From the NCBI GenBank assembly GCA_027371515.1, contig DAHXMX010000067.1, positions 1 through 5,086 of the forward strand: 5,086 bases of DNA, written 5' to 3'. The position numbers were made by a program, and so were the translations under genes. Origin of the DNA: Neisseriaceae bacterium (GTDB lineage: Bacteria > Pseudomonadota > Gammaproteobacteria > Burkholderiales > UBA11063). The notes under the pieces were generated by a model. The model saw nothing but the letters and a program-made list of their open reading frames with translations, did no database searches and was not told where the DNA came from. The stretch's first letter is position 1, and every line of letters begins with the position of its first letter. Below, in pieces: positions 1 to 5,086 of this stretch.

Positions 1-2708
1 AATGGTATCCTGTATGGGAAAATGGTGGTTATTTTAAACCTAGCAATAACGAGGATGCTCAAAACTATTCGATAATGTTACCGCCACCTAATGTAACTGG
101 GACATTACATATGGGACATGGATTTCAACATACATTAATGGATATACTTATTCGGTATCATCGCATGAATGGCTATAATACTTTATGGCAACCAGGTACT
201 GACCATGCTGGTATTGCTACTCAGATTTTAGTTGAGCGTCAATTAGAACAGCAAGGAATTAAGCGCGAAGATCTTGGAAGGGAAGAATTTATTAAACGCG
301 TATGGGAGTGGAAAGAATTATCAGGTGGTACAATAACTAATCAAATGCGTAGACTTGGTGCTTCTTGTGATTGGTCAAGAGAACGCTTTACGATGGATTC
401 TGGTTTAATTAATGCTGTTAATGAAGTATTTGTTAGTTTATATGAAAAAGGATTTATTTATCGCGGTACACGCTTAGTTAATTGGGATGTAAAACTTAAA
501 ACCGCCGTCTCAGATCTTGAAGTAACCGCAGAAGAGGAAATCGGTAGTTTATGGTATATCAGATATCCAATTAATAATAGTACCGAATCAATTGTAATTG
601 CAACCACTAGACCTGAGACGATGTTAGGTGATGTGGCAGTTGCGGTAAGTGTTGATGATGAGCGGTATAAACATTTAATTGGTAAAATGATAGCGTTACC
701 TTTAAGTAATCGATTAATCCCAATAATTGCAGATGAATATGTAGACCCATCATTTGGTAGTGGTTGTGTAAAGATTACTCCAGCTCATGATTTCAATGAT
801 TTTGAAGTAGGTAAACGTCATGGTTTAGAGCCAATAATTGTTTTTACTTTAGATGGATTTATCAATGAAAATGCACCTTTAAAGTATCAAGGTATGGAGC
901 GCTTAGCTGCACGTAAACAAATTCTTAAAGATTTAGAAGAACTTGGTTTATTGGTAGAAACTAAATCACATAAATTAATGGTCCCAAGAAGTGAGCGTAC
1001 TGGTGTAATTATTGAACCAATGTTAACTAGTCAGTGGTTTGTAGCTATGCGCGATTTTGCTGATAAAGCACTTAAGTTAGTTAAAAATGGAGATATTAAA
1101 TTTGTACCAGAAAATTGGGTTGTTACTTATAATAATTGGTTAGAAAATATTCAAGATTGGTGCATTTCTCGCCAATTATGGTGGGGGCATCGTATTCCGG
1201 TATATTATGATAAAAACGGTAATTATTATGTTGCGCGTAGTTTTGATGAAGCTGTTAAATTGTCTGGTACAACCGAGCTTATTCAAGATGATGATGTATT
1301 AGACACTTGGTTTAGTTCTGCTTTATGGTGCTTTAGTACTCTTGATTGGCCTAATGATACAGTCGAAATGCAAAAATTTCTTCCAACAAATGTACTCGTA
1401 ACTGGTTTCGATATTATATTTTTTTGGGTAGCGCGCATGATTATGTTCACTGAACATTTTACCGGCAAGGTACCTTTTAAAGATATATACATAACAGGTC
1501 TTATTCAAGATGCTAATGGAAATAAGATGTCTAAATCTAAGGGTAATATTATTGATCCATTAGATTTAATTGATGGAATTAGTATCGAAGATTTAGTTGC
1601 TAAACGAACTGCTAATTTGATGAATCCAAGTCAAGCTGAAAAAATTGAAAAACAAACTCGTAAAGAATATCCAGAAGGTTTTCAAGCTTATGGTGCTGAT
1701 GCTTTAAGATTTACTTTTGCTGCTCTTTCAACTCATGGGCGTGAGATACGTTTTGATGTTAAGCGTATTGAAGGTTCACGAAATTTTTGTAATAAATTAT
1801 GGAATGCAACTCGATTTGTATTAATGAATACAGAAAATCATGCCAGTTTGGTAGGTAATGTTAATATTTTATCTTTAGTAGACCAGTGGATCTTACTTGA
1901 GTTTGCGCAATTAATTGAGGATATTGAACTTGCTTTTAAAACTTATAGATTTGATATTGCTAGTCAAAGAATCTATGAATTTATTTGGAATGAATATTGT
2001 GATTGGTATGTAGAATTAGCTAAAGTAAATATTAATAGCAGTGATTGTATTTATCGCATGTCTACTATTAGTACTTTACTACAAGTATTAGAAGGTAGTT
2101 TACGCTTAATTCATCCAATAATACCATTTATTAGCGAAGAGTTATGGCAGGTGGTAGCTAACGTATGCAATAAAAAAGAAGTTGATTCTATAATGCTAAG
2201 TAGCTATCCAAAATCAGCGGACTTTATCCCACATGAAGTTGACCCATCTCAAGTTTTTACTGCAATTGACTGGTTAAAATCTTTAATTGGCACTATTCGT
2301 AATTTGCGTGCTGAAATGAATATTAATCCAAGTGTCAAAGTACCGTTAATTATAGAAGCTAATGAAGATGAATTATTTGATTTTAATTCGTATATTATGA
2401 GTTTAGCTAAAATTAGTGAGATTAAATTTGTATCTAAATTAGATGATACTGGTGCGGCTTTAATTGCGGTATCTGGTAAAGTACGTTTAATGTTAAAAGT
2501 CGAAATTGATACAGAACAAGAAAAAAATCGCTTAAAACGTGAGATAGATAGAGAAACTAAAGGATTAGATAAAATCATGCATCAATTAAATAATAAAGCC
2601 TTTATAGAGAGAGCTCCCAAGGAGTTAGTCGAACGTAACATTGCAAGGTCTAATGAATTAAAACAAATTATTGACAATTACAGTAGTCAGTTAAATAAGT
2701 TAGGTTAA
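1..2708 (+). CDS. valS: Valine--tRNA ligase (ValRS), 5' end cut by window edge
   Basis: Cytoplasmic class I aminoacyl-tRNA synthetase that joins valine to tRNA-Val using ATP and edits mischarged threonine. The frame is open from base 3, so the ATG at 75 is internal; upstream codons read WYPVWENGGYFKP, matching the family N-terminus. By comparison with E. coli ValRS about 13 residues are missing; 901 are visible, giving a total near 915, which is normal for a gammaproteobacterial enzyme. In order: PPPNVTG plus the HIGH-type box HMGH (108-119), the CP1 editing domain with ATTRPETMLGD (from 600) and ITPAHDFND (from 774), WCISRQLWWGHRIP (from 1158), DVLDTWFSSALW (about 1290), and the KMSKS loop (1524-1538). 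The anticodon-binding domain follows (about 1870-2350), then a charged C-terminal coiled-coil arm (about 2490-2705) typical of ValRS. No frameshift or missing motif was seen. It is probably transcribed from a promoter upstream of the window. The identification is secure. Confidence 0.98.
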   Translation, partial: WYPVWENGGYFKPSNNEDAQNYSIMLPPPNVTGTLHMGHGFQHTLMDILIRYHRMNGYNTLWQPGTDHAGIATQILVERQLEQQGIKREDLGREEFIKRVWEWKELSGGTITNQMRRLGASCDWSRERFTMDSGLINAVNEVFVSLYEKGFIYRGTRLVNWDVKLKTAVSDLEVTAEEEIGSLWYIRYPINNSTESIVIATTRPETMLGDVAVAVSVDDERYKHLIGKMIALPLSNRLIPIIADEYVDPSFGSGCVKITPAHDFNDFEVGKRHGLEPIIVFTLDGFINENAPLKYQGMERLAARKQILKDLEELGLLVETKSHKLMVPRSERTGVIIEPMLTSQWFVAMRDFADKALKLVKNGDIKFVPENWVVTYNNWLENIQDWCISRQLWWGHRIPVYYDKNGNYYVARSFDEAVKLSGTTELIQDDDVLDTWFSSALWCFSTLDWPNDTVEMQKFLPTNVLVTGFDIIFFWVARMIMFTEHFTGKVPFKDIYITGLIQDANGNKMSKSKGNIIDPLDLIDGISIEDLVAKRTANLMNPSQAEKIEKQTRKEYPEGFQAYGADALRFTFAALSTHGREIRFDVKRIEGSRNFCNKLWNATRFVLMNTENHASLVGNVNILSLVDQWILLEFAQLIEDIELAFKTYRFDIASQRIYEFIWNEYCDWYVELAKVNINSSDCIYRMSTISTLLQVLEGSLRLIHPIIPFISEELWQVVANVCNKKEVDSIMLSSYPKSADFIPHEVDPSQVFTAIDWLKSLIGTIRNLRAEMNINPSVKVPLIIEANEDELFDFNSYIMSLAKISEIKFVSKLDDTGAALIAVSGKVRLMLKVEIDTEQEKNRLKREIDRETKGLDKIMHQLNNKAFIERAPKELVERNIARSNELKQIIDNYSSQLNKLG
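2671..2699 (+). promoter_or_regulatory. Candidate sigma70 promoter for tRNA-Ser and perhaps the downstream operon
   Basis: A perfect TTGACA -35 hexamer (2671-2676) lies inside the last codons of valS. It is followed, after 17 bases, by AATAAG (2694-2699), a 4-of-6 match to the -10 consensus. Transcription would start near 2706, leaving a leader of about 28 bases before the tRNA. The -35 match and spacing are good and the -10 is mediocre. In such A+T-rich DNA chance matches are common, and the -35 also encodes ordinary ValRS residues (Ile-Asp-Asn), so this is only a candidate. Read-through from valS is the alternative. Confidence 0.35.
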
Positions 2709-2733
2709 CGCAATATTAGATGATATTTATTCT

Positions 2734-2821
2734 GGAGAAATGGCAGAGTGGTCGATTGCACTATCTTGGAAAGGTAGCGTACGGTAACGTACCGAGGGTT
2801 CAAATCCCTCTTTCTCCGCCA
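2734..2821 (+). tRNA. tRNA-Ser (anticodon GGA)
   Basis: This 88-base gene folds into a complete class II (long variable arm) tRNA that decodes UCC and UCU serine codons. The acceptor stem pairs GGAGAAA (2734-2740) with TTTCTCC (2811-2817), followed by discriminator G2818 and an encoded CCA (2819-2821). The D arm uses GCA/TGC with a GTGGTCGA-containing loop. The anticodon stem CTATC/GGTAG (2761-2765 with 2773-2777) closes the loop TTGGAAA, placing anticodon GGA at 2768-2770. The long variable arm (2778-2793) has a five-pair stem GTACG/CGTAC with a GTAA loop, as expected for tRNA-Ser. The T arm is GAGGG-TTCAAAT-CCCTC (2794-2810). The discriminator G and long variable arm are known serine identity features. 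The gene starts 25 bases after valS, and adc begins 45 bases after its end without a visible terminator, so co-transcription with either neighbour is possible. Confidence 0.97.
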
Positions 2822-2856
2822 AATTAAAATCATGTTTTTGTAATTAATATTTAAAT

Positions 2857-2860
2857 GGAG
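2857..2860 (+). promoter_or_regulatory. Shine-Dalgarno GGAG that decides the adc start
   Basis: GGAG sits 6 bases before the ATG at 2867, which is good spacing. The alternative in-frame ATG at 2855 overlaps this site and is preceded only by A/T-rich sequence with no purine-rich ribosome binding motif. This favours 2867 as the true start of the acetoacetate decarboxylase. Confidence 0.7.
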
Positions 2861-2866
2861 CTACAA

Positions 2867-3610
2867 ATGAAAATAGATGAAATTAAAAAGAATGCTTTTG
2901 CGATGCCTTATCATTCACCAAGTGGACTCAAGATGGATTATGTATTTAAAAATCGTGAGTATTTAATTATTAGTTATGAGTCAGATATAGAGATTTTACA
3001 ACAAATGGTGCCAGAGCCATTAAAAGTAACTAGTGCAATAGTAAAATTTGAATTTATGAAAATGCCAGATGCATACGGGTTTGGTAGTTTTTGTGAGTCG
3101 GGGCAGGTTATTGAGGTAGAATATGAAGGTAAAAAAGGATTATATTCACATGCAATGTATTTGAATGATTTGGCACCAATTGCTGCTGGTCGTGAAATAT
3201 GGGGCTTTCCTAAGAAATTTGGTTCCCCAAGTCTTGAAATTGATGTTGATACATTAGTTGGTAGGCTAAAGTATAATAGTGTTGATGTAGCAATTGGTAC
3301 GATGGCATATAAGTATATTTCTCAGGATTTACATGCGGTTAAACAAAGCTTGGAGCAAACTCCTAATTATTTATTGAAAATTATACCGCATGCTAATGGT
3401 CGTGAAGCAAGTGTTTGTCAATTAGTTAGATATTTTTTAAATAATGTTGTCGTTCATGGGGCATGGGCTGGACCTGCTAGATTGCAATTATTTGAGCATG
3501 TGTTAGCACCGGTTACCGATTTACCTATTAAAAGAGTAATTGGCGGTAATCATATTATTGCGGATTTGACTTTAGGTTTTGGTGATGTAATTTATGATTA
3601 TTTGAAATAA
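2867..3610 (+). CDS. adc: Acetoacetate decarboxylase
   Basis: Cytoplasmic enzyme that converts acetoacetate to acetone and CO2 through a Schiff base on lysine. From the chosen start the protein has 247 residues, close to the 244 of the Clostridium acetobutylicum enzyme. Aligned by eye with that enzyme at an offset of one, all known catalytic residues are present: Arg30 (NREY), Glu62 (KFEF), Glu77 (ESGQ), Schiff-base Lys116 and its neighbour Lys117 in GREIWGFPKKFGSP. Other family landmarks are VPEPLKV, DTLVGRLKY, NYLLKIIPH, GAWAGPARLQLFEH and the C-terminal HIIADLTLGFGDVIYDYLK. There is no signal peptide or membrane segment. An in-frame ATG at 2855 would add four residues, but the GGAG at 2857-2860 and the usual N-terminal length favour 2867. 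The region usually reading SPRICEL reads EASVCQL here, a mild deviation. It heads a short operon-like set with a patatin and a dehydrogenase whose product would be its substrate, which supports a role in ketone-body or PHB breakdown. Confidence 0.93.
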   Translation: MKIDEIKKNAFAMPYHSPSGLKMDYVFKNREYLIISYESDIEILQQMVPEPLKVTSAIVKFEFMKMPDAYGFGSFCESGQVIEVEYEGKKGLYSHAMYLNDLAPIAAGREIWGFPKKFGSPSLEIDVDTLVGRLKYNSVDVAIGTMAYKYISQDLHAVKQSLEQTPNYLLKIIPHANGREASVCQLVRYFLNNVVVHGAWAGPARLQLFEHVLAPVTDLPIKRVIGGNHIIADLTLGFGDVIYDYLK

Positions 3611-3653
3611 CTAAAAATAATTAAAAACAACTAAACTAAAATCTGAGGCTATC

Positions 3654-4838
3654 ATGACAATTGTTAAAGAAAATACTAAATCAAAATCTAGTATCTCATC
3701 TAGTAAAAAACGTGAAATAATATATGTATTCCAAGGTGGCGGAGCTTTAGGTTCTTATCAAATAGGTGTATACGAAGCATTAAAAGAATATAACTATAGC
3801 CCGGATATGGTAGTAGGTATATCTATTGGTGCAATTAATGCCGCAATAATTGCGGGTAATAAACCGGAAGATCGTTTAACTAAAATGTGCGCATTTTGGG
3901 ACAAAATAAGTACCAAGCTTCCGTTTCCAGATTTTAGTGAGTTTGGATTATCTAAAATACATCATTTTTATAGTGCTCAATTAACATTATTATTTGGACA
4001 GACAGGATTTTTTAAGCCTAAATTAATTAATCCTAACTTTGTAATGGATGCCACTCCGGATAAAATTAGTTTTTATGATACCACTCCATTACGGGAAACT
4101 TTATTAGAACTTATTGACTTTGAATACCTTAATCAAAAACATATTAGATTATGTGTTGGTGTTGTTGAGCTTGAGAGTGGCGATTTTCAGTTTTTTGATA
4201 GTTTTGAGCAAGAAATTACAGTTGATCATATTATGGCATCTGGTGCATTACCACCAGGATTTCCTGCTATTAAAATAAATGATAAATATTATGTAGATGG
4301 TGGAGTTTATTCAAACACTCCACTATCAAAAATAATTGATGAATTTGCAACTAGTAAATCTGAAATCAGTGATGTGATCTGCTTTATGGTAGATTTGTTT
4401 TCTTTAAGTGGTGTATTACCACATAGTTTAGATGGTATTCTTGAACGTATTAAGGACATACGTTTTTCATCTCATACTAAGCGTGCTAGTGAACTATATG
4501 CAACTACCCAAAATTTATCACATGCTATTAATTATCTAGCATCTTTGTTAACTCCTGAGCAAAAAAAAGATCCTAAGATACGTGAAATAATTAAATTGGG
4601 TCTTGCTAATCGAATTGATATCGTTCATTTGATTTATCATTCAAAAAGAGGTACAGAGCTTGAAAGTAAAGATTATGAATTTAGTTTAGAAAGTATTGAA
4701 AAGCATCGTCAAATGGGTTATATTAATACTATTGAAATGTTAAATAGTAATGAACAAAAATGGTCTAGTAGCCACCATAATGGAGTTACTATATATTTAA
4801 ATTCAGCAGATAGTGAAAAACAATCAATTAAATTATAA
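3654..4838 (+). CDS. Patatin-like phospholipase with DUF3734-type C-terminal region (PatD-like)
   Basis: A 394-residue serine acyl hydrolase of the patatin family, expected to release fatty acids from phospholipids or other acyl esters. The catalytic features are intact: oxyanion-hole glycines GGGALG (residues 28-33), nucleophile Ser57 in GISIG (55-59), and Asp215 in the DGG motif of YYVDGGVYSNTPL, together the Ser-Asp dyad of the fold. The patatin core spans about residues 22-230. The rest (about 255-370, including DIRFSSHTKRASELY) resembles the DUF3734 extension found on bacterial patatins adjacent to 3-hydroxybutyrate dehydrogenase genes. The first 20 residues are a Ser/Lys-rich, probably disordered lead; there is no signal peptide or clear membrane helix, so a cytoplasmic or peripheral location is likely unless it is exported by a secretion system. 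GAGG (3645-3648) lies 5 bases before the ATG. It follows adc by 43 bases and precedes the dehydrogenase by 11, so the three are probably one transcript. L. pneumophila PatD, from its bdhA-patD operon, is the closest described analogue I know. The true substrate is not visible here. Confidence 0.92.
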   Translation: MTIVKENTKSKSSISSSKKREIIYVFQGGGALGSYQIGVYEALKEYNYSPDMVVGISIGAINAAIIAGNKPEDRLTKMCAFWDKISTKLPFPDFSEFGLSKIHHFYSAQLTLLFGQTGFFKPKLINPNFVMDATPDKISFYDTTPLRETLLELIDFEYLNQKHIRLCVGVVELESGDFQFFDSFEQEITVDHIMASGALPPGFPAIKINDKYYVDGGVYSNTPLSKIIDEFATSKSEISDVICFMVDLFSLSGVLPHSLDGILERIKDIRFSSHTKRASELYATTQNLSHAINYLASLLTPEQKKDPKIREIIKLGLANRIDIVHLIYHSKRGTELESKDYEFSLESIEKHRQMGYINTIEMLNSNEQKWSSSHHNGVTIYLNSADSEKQSIKL

Positions 4839-4849
4839 AGGTGTAAGAA

Positions 4850-5086
4850 ATGATTAATTTAAAAAATAAAGTAGCAATAATAACAGGCTCTGCTAGTGGA
4901 ATTGGTAAAGAAATTGCAAATAAATTTGCCAGTTATGGAGCAAAAGTGGTTATAGCTGACCTAAATATTGATAGTGCAACTATAACTGCGCAACATATTA
5001 GCGATATTTATAAAGTAGATACTTTGGCAATTAGTATGGATGTAAGTAATGAAGCAGAAGTTAATCTAGGTATTGAGAAGGTTATT
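4850..5086 (+). CDS. bdhA: Short-chain dehydrogenase, probably 3-hydroxybutyrate dehydrogenase; 3' end cut by window edge
   Basis: The frame opens at ATG 4850 and runs to the right edge: 79 codons of what is normally a protein of about 250-260 residues. The start is supported by AAGG (4838-4841), 8 bases upstream, and by the conserved beginning MINLKNKVAIITGSASGIGK. The classical SDR cofactor-binding motif TGSASGIG occupies residues 12-19. Asp37 at the end of the second strand (VVIADLN) indicates NAD(H) rather than NADP(H), and DVS at 64-66 is the usual adenine-contact position. The catalytic Ser-Tyr-Lys residues lie beyond the window. SDRs share this N-terminus, so the specific name rests mainly on context: it follows a patatin and an acetoacetate decarboxylase, as expected for an enzyme interconverting (R)-3-hydroxybutyrate and acetoacetate. 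Another NAD-dependent SDR, such as an acetoacetyl-CoA reductase-like enzyme, cannot be excluded. The gap after the patatin stop is only 11 bases, which suggests co-transcription and possibly coupled translation. Confidence 0.85.
   Translation, partial: MINLKNKVAIITGSASGIGKEIANKFASYGAKVVIADLNIDSATITAQHISDIYKVDTLAISMDVSNEAEVNLGIEKVI

Noticed and set aside
1283..1508. Two overlapping minus-strand open frames (61 and 69 codons)
   Set aside because: Both are antisense to the ValRS catalytic region and overlap each other in different frames; no family resemblance or convincing ribosome binding site.
2249..2578. 109-codon open frame on the minus strand within valS
   Set aside because: It lies entirely antisense to the conserved C-terminal part of valS, has no recognisable domain, and long reverse-strand frames are expected here by chance.
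2832..2843. ATG TTT TTG TAA micro-frame upstream of adc, as a possible leader peptide
   Set aside because: It has only three codons and no ribosome binding site; chance occurrence is the simplest explanation.
2822..2845. Possible hairpin AATTA...TAATT between the tRNA and adc
   Set aside because: The stem is short, purely A/T and imperfect, with no G/C core, so it would not act as an intrinsic terminator.
2845..2850. TAATAT as a -10 box just before adc
   Set aside because: No acceptable -35 lies 16-18 bases upstream, and A/T-only hexamers like this are abundant in this DNA.
3611..3640. Repeated CTAAA/TTAAA units between adc and the patatin gene
   Set aside because: The repeats are short, irregular and G-free; they look like low-complexity A/T-rich spacer rather than an operator or a CRISPR-like array.
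3637..3642. TAAAAT as a -10 box before the patatin gene
   Set aside because: Transcription would start near 3649, inside or after the Shine-Dalgarno sequence, and there is no matching -35 element.

Overview
This window comes from an A+T-rich bacterial chromosome (about one third G+C by eye). It is densely packed, and every gene I can support lies on the + strand. The valyl-tRNA synthetase resembles, from memory, those of gammaproteobacteria such as Francisella and Legionella (signature region around PPPNVTGTLHMGHGF, and the same overall length). The metabolic genes downstream also resemble those of that broad group. I would call the source a low-GC gammaproteobacterium of the Legionellales/Francisella-like type. 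The genus cannot be fixed from this sequence.

Layout: (1) Bases 1-2708 hold nearly all of valS; only about 13 N-terminal codons are missing, because the open frame continues upstream past the left edge. (2) A tRNA-Ser(GGA) gene with an encoded CCA end lies at 2734-2821, 25 bases after the valS stop. A perfect TTGACA box inside the last valS codons is a candidate promoter for it. (3) Three closely spaced genes follow: acetoacetate decarboxylase (adc, 2867-3610), a patatin-like phospholipase with a DUF3734-type C-terminus (3654-4838), and the first 79 codons of a short-chain dehydrogenase, probably 3-hydroxybutyrate dehydrogenase (4850 to the right edge). Gaps between genes are short (11-45 bases), there is no convincing terminator, and each gene has a plausible Shine-Dalgarno sequence.

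How the genes fit together: the left half is translation machinery (ValRS and a serine tRNA). The right half looks like a ketone-body or polyhydroxybutyrate-linked operon. The dehydrogenase would interconvert (R)-3-hydroxybutyrate and acetoacetate, and the decarboxylase would turn acetoacetate into acetone and CO2. The patatin-like hydrolase could release acyl chains from lipid or possibly act at the storage-granule surface. A bdhA-patD operon of this kind is known from Legionella pneumophila, where it affects PHB metabolism and intracellular growth. I see no phage gene, transposon, CRISPR array or obviously new system. The points most worth a second look are the three-gene module beside a tRNA 3' end, the adc start choice, and an A8 tract in the patatin gene.
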